Shown piece by piece: positions 44,101-56,100 of a DNA stretch of 64,000 nt (positions within the stretch are counted from its first letter, which is position 1; each line of letters begins with the position of its first letter). The position numbers and the translations under genes were made by a program. Source of the stretch: Strongylocentrotus droebachiensis. Its lineage: Eukaryota; Echinodermata; Echinoidea; Camarodonta; Strongylocentrotidae. The stretch lies in the NCBI GenBank assembly GCA_035222895.1, contig JAVYIG010002760.1, forward strand, positions 124,001 through 188,000, given 5' to 3'. Below the pieces are notes generated by a model, which saw only the letters and a program-made list of their open reading frames with translations, did not search any database and was not told the origin of the DNA.

Positions 44101-47100
44101 GTGTGGGAGCCTGGAGGGGGTCGGTCGTATCAACTTTGTTCTCTCTTTTTCCCATCTTCATTTTTTGTCTATCTTCATTTTTTGTCTAGCTTCTCAACTT
44201 TTTTCATTTTTCTGCTGCTCCATTAGGAGTGTACATGTATGTCCCCATGCAGCCCCCCCCCCCATAGCCTATACATGTAGTTACATGTACATTGTACGTA
44301 TACATGTACATATGCCACTGCTTGTATGTTATCCATGCTTCTGTTTACCTTTGCTAAGCCAATGGAAAACTTGATCATAATCATATTGTCTGGGCTCGCT
44401 CAACCTAACCCTTTGTACTCCCACACATCTCAAAAGTTTTTTTGTACATACATGTAAACTGTAAACACCCCCCCCCCTTTCAGTCTACCAAAGAGTAGCT
44501 GTATGATATGTACCGTATTAAGTAATGAAAGTTTTCTGCTCTGAACGTTGTATAACGCAACGTCGTATAACTCAAGGTCGTAAAGCAAAATAAAAGTTTC
44601 AGCATCTTTTCGAACAAAAATTCCACGAAGAATCAGGGTCCACTTTTGATGTGAACGTGTATCCTAATATACGTAAGATGTATAACTGGAATCTGGATAC
44701 CGTATTTAACGGTGTATAAACCGCACTTTTTTGCCGCCGAAAAAATTTCAAAGTCGGGGGTGCGGTTTATACACGGAACACCCCAAAAAAAAAAAATTTT
44801 TTTTTTTTTTTTTTTTTTTTAAAGTTTCAATTTATGCCCCTCCACCTGGCGCTATGCCTGGCAATGTCTCCCAGCTCGGTAATCGGTGTGTTGACTCACC
44901 ACTCGGAAACTAGAACAACACTCAAATTTGTCTGTCATCTTGGTTTGAAAGTAATCTTTCTGATAGATCTCAATATGTAGACTAGTTTATAATAATAATT
45001 CCTCTAATTTTTCTTCTATTACATGGTGTACCACAAGGTTCTATCCTAGGTCCCTACTGTTTTTTAATTTACAGTACCGTAATGATCTTACACACAAAAA
45101 AAAAAAATCTCGGCAAAAAAAAAAAAAAAAAAAAAAAGTTTTTTTTTTTTTTTAAGGGCGAAAAAGAGGGGTGCGGTTAATACACGAGGGCGGTTTATAC
45201 AACGTTATTTACGGTAGGCATATCATGAGCACTGACTGAACTGATGGTTGGCCAGCCTTCTTGTCAACTAACCTCTTTGAAATTAATTCTTTGTACATTG
45301 GTTCATTAAATACAGTTAACAACTAAATAATTCATACCCTCATCTAGTTTTGAAATTTTTGAAGTACAGGCCGTTTGTGAAAAATCGATTTATTCCTATC
45401 TATTTCTCTTGAGAAATTGACATAAATAAAGCTTGCATCTAAAAGCATTCAACAAAGGCCTTATTTCAACCAGTCCACCTTTCATGCATGAGTTACGAAA
45501 ATCACAATAAACATCAATTTACAAGGGGTATGAATAATTTAGTTAACTGTATACATGATACCTTCTTTTTTTATGTGTGTGCACCCTTTTCTATACAGTT
45601 CTGTTTACAATATTTCTTTTTTACGAGTTTCATATGAATTCTCCTTGTGTGAACAGACCTCAAGGAATAAATTCCCCTACTGTGAGTCATCCTTGAAGTT
45701 TGGACACGTATTGTGATAAAATGGTAATGACCTACTGTGCAGTCTAGAGAGGAAATCGTACAGAATGCACTTCAACTTCAGTGCATTGTAGTATTGTGCA
45801 ATAGCTCATTGTGTTTGGTAAAGGCTGTATTTTAGCTCAGTGAAAGAAAGAAAGTTGCAGGAGCATGTAGATCAGGGCCCTGTTCCACAAAACTTACAAA
45901 CTGTGTTGTTATTGATGGTAACTTTGCCATCAATGGTAACTAACTACCATGAAAACCTTGATTTTGATTGGCTGTTGACTGTTGAGCCCTGTTACCATAC
46001 CACGTTAGTTGCCATTGATTGCAAAGTTACCATCAATGGTAAGTCTTATGCAATGGGGCCCAGTAACCTCTAAAAAGAGTAATGGAAAAACCTCTGATAA
46101 TTACATACAGTATATACATGTACATGTAGAAACAAAAGCTCTAGATTTAAAAATGGCCACGTGAGAGGAAACTGTTGCTTTCAGTCTGTCAATGTAACAA
46201 GAACTAGTAATGGTTTCATAAAGCACACTCATATCCCGGATGCTGTGATGTTCAAGATGCCCCTGGTTTCAATTACCCTGGTTTAAAGTAGTTGATAAAG
46301 TTGCTAGCGCTCATACATGTAATCAGCATATCATCAGTAGGCCTAATCATCGGGTACTCATTTATACCTGGGTGGAGAGTGGCAAAGGCAGATTAATGTC
46401 TCGTCGTAGAATGTTGGGTGCCAGGCTAGGATTCAAAACCCTTTGCCTGTAGTCAACCAAGGGTATGTTTATGCTCAACTTTTTCTGGCCAGAATCAGGC
46501 ATCTGTTACGCGTTTAGTTCAAAACACGGTTGCGTCCTTTCTCACTTTTGTAGAATCACTGAAAAACGGCGATCGCTGATCGTAAACTCACAAAAAGGTG
46601 CGTTTACGATTTTTAAACGCGTTTAAATGGGGTCAACGCACTGACACTTGCGCACTGACCTCTAGTGGGTCTACGTAATATAGCATGCGCAGTGCAGGTT
46701 TACGAATCCAGCTGCAAGGGTTAAGGCCACCCAGCGAGAATTGCCTGGAGTAGCCAGAGAAATGAGCATAAACAGTACACCGTGGAACTGCGATTACGAT
46801 GAGCGTTTACGATGAGCATTTTAAATCGCTCATTCTGCCTTCAAAATTGAGCTTAAACGCACCCTATGTAGACAGAACATGAATTCACTTGGGACCTCTC
46901 TAACAGGTTATTATGCAACAAACTCAAGATACCCTCTGTTAATGTGAGAACCAGAAAAGCATTAACCCTGTGTTAAAGATTGAGTTAATGCCCTTCTATG
47001 CCTCTATAAACGATTAATTTTCAATTTAATTCAATCTTAGTAAAAAAGAACATACAGAGACTAATATTGTCATATTTACAGTAAAATACAAGAAAAAATT

Positions 47101-50100
47101 AAATAAGGTTATAAATTGTACATTGAAATATAGTTGTTCACAACTAAAAAGAAGGACTGCTTGACTTCTTCAATTAAAAAATATAAAAGTTAAACAGTAA
47201 TTATCATATTGAATTAAATTGGGTAGATTTGATAAAGATTTGGGGTACAGGGGATGCTGGTACATGTTCATATACATGTAGTAAGAAATAGAGAAATGTT
47301 TCATTTATAGAAATTAGAAATAGGCATTAAAAACCGCAATTTAGAAGGCACTCACTCACATAACTTGCATGCTTGAATGTGATAGGTGGATATTGATGAA
47401 CTCATACATGTATGAACCCTTTGCAGTTCACACTTTTCCAAGTATGCAGGTGTATGCATAATGGATGTAACTGTATCATTTCCAAAACGATTCTGCCATC
47501 GTATAAATTGCTATCTGTTTGATAAGAAGGGAAGGGATTTCACTGTACATGTAGGAGCATGTACATGTAGGTCCATGGTAGGAGGGTGTGATTAATACTT
47601 TCATGCCTCCGTTTTTTACCGAAGCATGTATAGGCAGGGCAGTTGCCGGACCATTTTTAAGTGGGGGTGGTGTCTTACCAATTTGGCGACAATTATTAAA
47701 CTAACTTGCCCCCTGTGTGTAGGAATACATGTACAGCTCGATCGATCCCAATGACTTACAAGAAAACAACTGAAGGACAATTCAATTCCATTGCCCAATT
47801 GTCCTGGCTATAGAAACTTTGCTCAGATAGTGTTCATGTTTGCACATTTTTAAAGCAATAACGGTGATATGTGCAAGGCTATTGAAATTTCCTTATATTA
47901 GGTTGATTTGAAAAAATATCTTGCAATCATGTTATATGTAGTACAATTATTTCTTACAATATGTACTGTAATTATCGCACAAGATCCATTAAAATCTTCT
48001 AGACTCTGCATTACATACATGTACATACAGTCACTATTAAAGCCAAAGAAATTAATAAGAATAAAAAAACAAAAATATGCCAATAATCATACTGAAGAGA
48101 TTTTTTTTTTTTTTTTTTTTTTTTGGGGGGGGGGGGGGTAAACAAAAATCGATGTTAATAAAGTATAAATGTCAAGCAGTAGAGTGTTCCAAATTTTGAG
48201 GCGCCATCAATCTAAAAAAGTAACTTCAAGATGTACTGTGAAATATTTCATGATCCTTTCTCTATCACAAATTTATATTCATAGAATCTAGCATCTACTG
48301 TACATACATCAGGATTTTGCTCATTTCTTCTTTAGAGAAAAACAGGAAATGTAAGGTCGACTCTTTGTAATTGTAGGCAGTACTTGCATGGCCGCAAGGG
48401 ATTTGACTACAAAGTAATTACTGTGGGAGGATGATAGGATCCCCTGCAGTAAGAGTGCATAATATCTAGGCCGGTATATATGCTGAATGTATGTACACTG
48501 TACAGTACATGTACTTGTAAGAATAAATATCTCTATACAGTGCGTCCCAGAAAAAACGAAACCGAGAAGTATCGATGTTTTATCATAACTTAATCACAAC
48601 CATAATTAATGAATGGTACATATTTGGAAAGGTTAGAGTCTCCTCTTTCAGTTGATGCTACTCAGATGATGCATATATGTCACGCATGAGTGATTAAAAG
48701 CAATTTGAAGGAAGGAAACCAAAAATACATTTGGCGGGCGGTATCTGAATTTCGAAGAAAAATTCACATTTCTAGAAAGTTGAGTTTCTGCCCTTTCATA
48801 TGACACCTCAATCAGGAAAAATGAGCGAGGAATAACAAAGTTCTGTTTGTTTAAAGTAGTGCTTGCATTTCCATAATTTTATTAAACGAATTCGTTTTCA
48901 CTGGCTGCCTGCCGTATCAATAAACTAAATTAACAAAAGACTTAACTCCGTTTCGTTGACAATCAGCCGTAGACGAGAGTCTTCATGCATGGCTGATTGT
49001 CAACGAAACGGAGTTAAGTCTTTTGTCAAATCTGCTTTTTGCTAAGGCAGGCACCCAGTGAAAACGAATTCGTTTGTAAAAATTATGAAAATGTAAGGGC
49101 TACTTTAAACAAACGGAACTTTGTCATTCCTCCCTCATTTTTCCTGATTGAGGTGTCATATGAAAGGGCAGAAACTCAACTTTCTAGAAATGTGAATTTT
49201 TCTTCGAAATTCAGATACTGCCCGCCAAATGTCTTTTTGGTTTCCTTCCTTCAAATTGCTTTTAATCACTCATGCATGAAATATGCACCACGTGAGTACC
49301 ATCAACTGAAAGAAGGGACTTTAAGCTTTCCAAATATGTATCATTCATTAATTATGGTTGTGATTAAGTTATGGTAAAACATCGATACTTCTCGGTTTCG
49401 TTTTTTCTGGGACGCACTGTATATATCATCTGTTTGGAGCAATACAGAGGTTATCAGTTTATGTATGCATGTACTTTAGCACAGAGTTATTAACATCCTT
49501 CTAGCTTTAAAAACATGATATATCTTTTTAAAAAACGATGATATATCTACTCCATCCTTGAAGTTTTGAAGACACTTGTTTGTTTGTTTTATTTCCGAAA
49601 ATCATCATAAAAAACAATAACACAATATAACAAAATCAAAGACTTATATAACAATGATAGAATGATAAAACGGTTGGATAGTCCATTTCAGAGCCATTAA
49701 CCTAATTGCTCTGTTCTTCCATGGAGTCCAATGTTCATGTGCATATTGCATCATAGCCAAAGTGACCAGGGAATCAAATTACTCAGCATTCATCAGCAGA
49801 AAATCTTGGTGTCCCACCGAAAACTTGCAACAAGAGGATTTTAATGGACTTGATTATTTGTTCACCACTCATAGGTTGGATTGCCCAAGTAAGCTGCAGG
49901 GGAAAAATATTTAAAAGAATTTTGGAGGCTACTTTTCAAGCTTGCTTGCATGAAAATAACACTCTTTAATTTATTTTGCATTGAACTCTATGCAAACTTT
50001 TGGGGCTCTTTTATGACTTTCGGGAGCTCTTTTTGTTATTTCGGGGGCGAATTAGCCAGGAGCCCCTGTGTATTTTTTCCCTGGTAAGCTGATAGCTGTT

Positions 50101-53100
50101 TTTCAAAGGGGTTCAAGAAAGGTTTCTGTCATTTATTTGAATGCAGAAGTACGGTGATGATGGCTTTTCCTTATGGATGGTACTTTTCAAGTAGATTGAG
50201 GGTACGTGAAATACGTAGAGCCTGTTGGTTGGAAAAGTGAAGTGTAAGCTCTCTCAGTGATTGACAGCACCCATTATCACATATAGGTATAGAGTACTTG
50301 TACTATGTACATGTACATGTACATGTAAGTGTGACGTCATACTGGAAAAGGGGTCAAGGTCGCATGGTTCCAAATAATGTTGTGATCAATAATGGTGCGG
50401 TGATCACATCAGCCCTATGCACAAACACTGAATTTCCCCTTCTCCAGCCCGTTGCTTGCATGATTCCTTGGTTGAACCTCATGCACAGGCTCTGTTGCTT
50501 AGAACCCGTAACCTGGACGACGAGCAAATATGAGGTAATGGCACTTTGGTACTCTGTAGCTGAAGGGTGTCAAAGTCCCCCTGAGAATCCATGAGTATAT
50601 GTCAGAAATATGCAATATATCTTTAATACTCAGACTCATTATCATAGAGAGGGGAGATTCATAGAAACGATTGAGACGTACTAGCCACAAAGAGTCAAAG
50701 GTGCATTGAGAGACAGCTGGTTGTGTGAGGAACAGGAAACAGGCACCATTAAAGTCATTGTGGTATTCTTTAGAAATATATGTAATATAATATTATAGAT
50801 GAACAATGTACACCCCCCCCCCCCACCTTAACCACAAAATGCATCAAAAACATACATTTTTAAATGTATAGATTTGGTAGATGTTTATGTTTCAGAAATG
50901 TTATATTTCAGAAAAAGCATTGTTTCAAAAACCTGAATACCATACCCCCCTACCCACGAAAAGTATAAAAAGTGTACATTTTGGAAATGTATACATTTGG
51001 CAGATGTAAAGTATGCTGTGCGATGTCTTTGAGAGGGGATATTCAGAGATCATGTAATATATGACATGCAGCTTGGTAAGAATCCGCCAAGCTACTTAGC
51101 ACAATAAGATATTACGCTCAGATTAAATTGTGCATGTGACTATATGATGCTGGATGTCTGGAATTTTTACCAAACGTCTGTTCTAAACCATTTACAGTTG
51201 TACATATATACATTGTATGCAATTGTGGTACACACATAGCCTTGTGTCCAGTGAACTGGAAAATTTGCTCAGTTTTTTGCTATTAATGTACAGGTTTAAC
51301 ACTCCTATGGTCATATGCAATTATGCATGCATGTAAGCCTGCATTAATATTGAAGTAGTTTGGGTTATTCTGAAAAGCGACAGTTGGTTTACTCTTTTGA
51401 CCTACATATTTTTTTGTATGAGAATATACTCAAGAAAAGAAAGAGCAAAATGTTAAGAGAATGTCACTTTTTATCAGAATGTTGAAAGGCACTGTTATAA
51501 TTTTCTTTTTCAATAATATGGTATTATGGTTATTGGCTATTATCCAAATCTAAGGGGAAAACAAACATCCACATACCGGTACATGTACATGTACAGTTTC
51601 AATTATTGAATTACACTTTCAACTACCGTAGTTCCTTGTGGAATGGATACATACATATGAAATCACGCTTTAACCGCTTTCCTGTCTAATTGACATACAA
51701 ATTCCCCTTGACCAATAATGACGTCATGTTTGAGCCATTTGAACCGTAATTACCTCTAAAGTATGTGGTTTAAAGGGTGGGTTAATTGGGAATGGATTTT
51801 ATAATTGTGTTAATAGATTCCTAATCTGTGCTGTGTGCATACAGTACATGTATGCTGTGAAACATGTATTTACATTTATATACTATACATGTAGATTTAC
51901 ATCAATAAATCAACGTATCTACCTATTCTACTTTGCTATTGTTGCACCTCAACATTGCATAACCGAAACTTAAAACACATCGCCAAATTGCTCATACCCC
52001 CCCGCCCAAAGGCGCCCTCCGTGACCCCTGCGTCCGAGCGCCGCCAACGTAACCTCTTTCTCTTATCTCTTCGCATCCGAACGGATAAGTTACACTAAAA
52101 ATCGCTCCCAAAAGTTGAAGAGTTTTTCCTCTTTAGTCACTTTTTGGTTCGCATTTTCGCCTTTTATAATATTCTCTACGATTTCCTGTTCGTTAGAGAG
52201 TAGTTTCACTCCGTGAATTTATTTATTTATCAGTATTCTAGAACGTTTTCTTGCCGACTACTGTTACGTTTCCGCTTTCGCGTTTGCCTGTCCTCACTCC
52301 TCCGAGGCCTCGGGTGCGTGCGGGGGTAGTCGGTGGGGTGTTTTAGTCACTGGTAGTTTATTTAATTCTTGTTGATAATTGCTCGTACCCTTTGTTTAAT
52401 TTTCTTTCCCGCAGGTTATAATATGTCTCGCAGTTCTTATTTTCTCTTAGCAGGTTTCACGAAGAAGAAATCAAGTTCTGTCGCGAGAAAGAAGACGAAG
52501 GATTCTATTAATAAGTCTTCGTTAGTTACGCCCCTCAGGAGCGGTGGTGACACCGCAAACCCCGGGGATGCGAACGTCAGTGGACGTTTATGCGGGCAAG
52601 GGAAGCCCAGGAGAATGGTTGAGCAAGGCGATACGTCGCCCCTCAATACGGTTCCCGGAAACCCAGAGGTTCTTACCCTGGGTGGAACGGGCCTTAGTTC
52701 TGCACCGCCAACAATTGTTCCGTCGGTTCTTTTGTTTGGTCGGTGCACAAATCCATTGACGGGTACGAAGACGAAGGATTCTAGTAATAAGTCTTCGTTA
52801 GTTACGCCCCTCGGGAGCGGTGGTGACACCGCAAACCCCGGGGATGCGAACGTCAGTGGACGTTTATGCGGGCAAGGGAAGCCCAGGAGAATGGTTGAGC
52901 AAGGCGATACGTCGCCCCTCAATACGGTTCCCGGAAACCCAGAGGTTCTTACCCTGGGTGGAACGGGCCTTAGTTCTGCACCGCCAACAATTGTTCCGTC
53001 GGTTCTTTTGTTTGGTCGGTGCACAAATCCATCGACGGATATTCGGGTTGCTTCTGTGGATCCGGACTTGAACCGGTCACCGTTCGGTTCTTCTGTCCCT

Positions 53101-56100
53101 TTGTCGGATTTGCCGGTTCCGGATTTCGGTCCGGATACCCGTGCATCCGAGTCGGATCCTGGGGCTTCAACTAACCGCGCCTCTCCGTCGGTGCGTGTTC
53201 CGTTTTCCCGATTCGGTTTGCGGGGTGCTCCTACCGTCGGGCCTTTATCGGATAACCGTCCCGTTTCTTCGGCCTTTTCCGTTACCGCTACGTCTCGTAA
53301 GAGGCGGGGTTCCCGGGACGCGGTGGCCGGTTCTTCCTCGGATTTTGTTTATCCTTCGAAGAATCCGCGCTCTGATTTTATGGCACCGTTTGCGGCTCCT
53401 CGGGGTCCGCCTTTGGTGGCTACTCTCCCTCCGTCGGTGCCTCCACCCCCGCCGGAATTTTCGGATTGGATGCGGGCTTTTGCTGACGCTTTTCGATCTT
53501 CGGTGCCCGAGTCGGCTCCTCCGGTTCGTCCTACTTCACTTTCGGATCCGATCGCGGTTGATTTATTTTCGGAGTTTTCCGAAGATGCATCGATCTCGCC
53601 TGAGCAGTCGCCGGTGCGGGTTTCGAGTTGTCGTATTCAGCCGGGGTCCTCTCTTTTTTGCTTCTCCGCCTCACGCTTCGTTGGGCGCTCTGAGAGGCGG
53701 GGATCGTCCCTGTTTATCTGGTCAAGATAGGGGGGGCTCGGTTGATCGTTGGGACACTGGTTCCATCGCTCAGTCGTCTGGTTCAGTTGCGGGGGATGAT
53801 GCGTCTACTTCCGTTTGTGTCTCTGGCGCGGATTCGTTAGCCTTGTTTCACAAATATGTGCCCGATTCTTGTGTCGTCCCGGAGTTATCGGCGGGGCTTC
53901 CTGTCTTCTAAATCGGACTCTTCAGCGTTTCAGGGACTGTTTCTTCCTGTTCTACACAAAGAAGAATTTGTGAATGCCGCAGAAGACTTGTCGTCATCGA
54001 CGGGATTTCTTAAGCGGCAGGTGGACAAGTACGCTTTCGTTCCTCAGGATGCGGATTTGTATTTGTGTCCTAAACGGGTTTTCTCCCAAACTTGTGGCGG
54101 TGGCCAGTCGTTTGGGGAAGAAGTTTGGGACTCGTGGTCCTTTTGATAAAAGTGACAATTTGTTGTTTGATCTTTTCTCACGGCTTGCGGTGACTTCGCA
54201 TTCCATCGAGAAGTATCGTCGGGAGGCTGTGCTCACTTTTTTGGGCATTCGACCGCATCAAATTCCAGGACTGCTTCCGCAGATTCCAGTGGCCAGCCCC
54301 CGCCTTTGTGGAGATAGTTTCACTACTCTACTGCAAGCCGAGATTGATGGTGAGAAGCAGGCTCGAGACCTGTCCGTTGCTTTTCGCGATGTCCAAGAAC
54401 CGGTTCCTTCCTCCAGACCTCGTAAGAAAAGTTTGAAGATTTCGGGTTCTTTTCGTAAGAACGTCGGCCAGTCTAAGGGCCGCCCTCAGGACTGGTACCC
54501 GGCCGAGGAGGAATACCAGGATCGTGGTCGTCCTTCGTCTCGAGTTTCTTCTTACCGTGATTCTTCTATCTTCCCGGACTCCCTTTCGTGGTGGTGGGAA
54601 GTCATTCTCTAGATGATGGCTTCCCCCGAGTGCTTGGGTCTTAGGTCGGCGGGCGGCTCCGGAGATTTCTCCCGGCGTGGGAGAAGATCACCAGCGACGC
54701 ATTTGTTCTGTCGGTGGTACGAGAAGGGTTCTTCATAGATTTTGTGGAACCTCTTCCGAATGGCGTCCTCCGGAGCCGCTCTCCGATCATGTCCCCTCTT
54801 TTTCAGAGTCACATTTCCTCCGATTTCGTGTCTCGGTTAGAGAAGGGGGCAATAGAGGAAGTAGACGATCACCCGTGTCTTTGTTTGTCGCCGGTGTTCG
54901 TAATTCCCAAGTGCTCGGGTTCTTTAAGAATGATTCTCAACATGAAGCGGTTTAACCTTCATTTGGGAAAGGTTCATTTCCGAATGGATCATCTGGCAAC
55001 CATCCTTTCTTCATTGAATCCCGCAGACGTCGCGGTTTCTTTGGATCTTCGCGACGCTTATTTTCATGTGCCGATACATCCGCGGTCGCGGGATCTTGTG
55101 GGGTTTTTGCCTTCCTGGGCAAATTCTACCGTTACAGAGCGCTCCTGTTCGGTTTGCGCCTTGCTCCTCGGATTTTCACGAGAGTCGTGGCGTCAGTCAT
55201 GCTGTTGGATCATATGCAGATTCTGATCAGCACGACTCAAGATCTCGGATTTCTCATATTTTGGGAGAAATCAGAATTCGTTCCGGCTCGCACGCCGTCT
55301 TACCTAGGTGCTCAGCTGGACATTCGTCATCAGCTGGCTCGTCCCAGGCTCGACAGGGTCGAGACGATAGTCAGGACTGCTCGGTCTCTGAGATGTGCAC
55401 GTCGGGTGAAAGCCGAGTGTTGGCTTCAGTGGCTAGGGTTTCTCTCCAGTCTAGTCGGCATGCTTCCAGATTGTCGACTATTGATGAGTCCCTTCCAACT
55501 CTTTCTGTTGGAGTTTTATCAGCCGAGCGTGAGTTCTTTTATTGTCGTGGTTCTCCCTATTGTCCGGAGTCAAGGGTCTTCTAGGTCCTTGGCTTCGTCG
55601 TTCCTTCTTCCTTCAGGGCAAACGCTGCCGAGTTCCTCTCCCTTCTGTGACCGTCACCACGGACGCGTCGCTGTTGGTTTGGGGAGGTCATTGCCAGGGG
55701 TCAATGATTTCAGGAGACTGGAGTCATCTGGACTTTCTGCTCCACATCAATGTGTTGGAACTCATGGGAGTGTTTGCTTCGCTTCGTCACTTCCGGGCTC
55801 GTCTGGTGGGTCGTTCGGTTCTGTTTCTTACGGACAACGTATCGGTGATGGCGTACATCAACAGACAGGGAGGCACTCATTCTGTGGCTCTGAACGAGTT
55901 GGCCTCTCAACTCTGGGCGTGGTGCAAGGGGGCGAGGGTGTTCCCGATTGCATCACATATCCCGGGCGAAGAGAATATCTTAGCGGACTTTCGCTCCAGA
56001 GGCAAGTGCCTTCCCTCAGAGTGGACTCTGCCTCCGACTGTCTTCAGGCAACTGGGGAGAGTGTTCGGTGTTCTCGACATCGATCTCTTCGCAACTTCGC

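Larger units (their letters stand above)
40691..51893. other. TBC intron 3, part left of the DIRS element
   Basis: No exon or RNA gene seen. Besides the elements listed it holds TACATG-rich sequence, poly(T)/poly(G) near 48100-48138, C/A homopolymers and AT-rich sequence. Confidence 0.6.

Noticed and set aside
49039-49377. 112-codon open frame
   Set aside because: It is one arm of the palindromic element; no domain recognised.
52437-53024. 195-codon minus-strand open frame
   Set aside because: It lies opposite the duplicated part of DIRS ORF1 and repeats with the same 276-bp period, so it is an antisense shadow.
53141-53911. 256-codon Arg/Leu-rich frame in the DIRS element
   Set aside because: Overlaps ORF1 in another frame and has the composition of a GC-rich shadow. 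Only its last part may belong to the Gag-like region.
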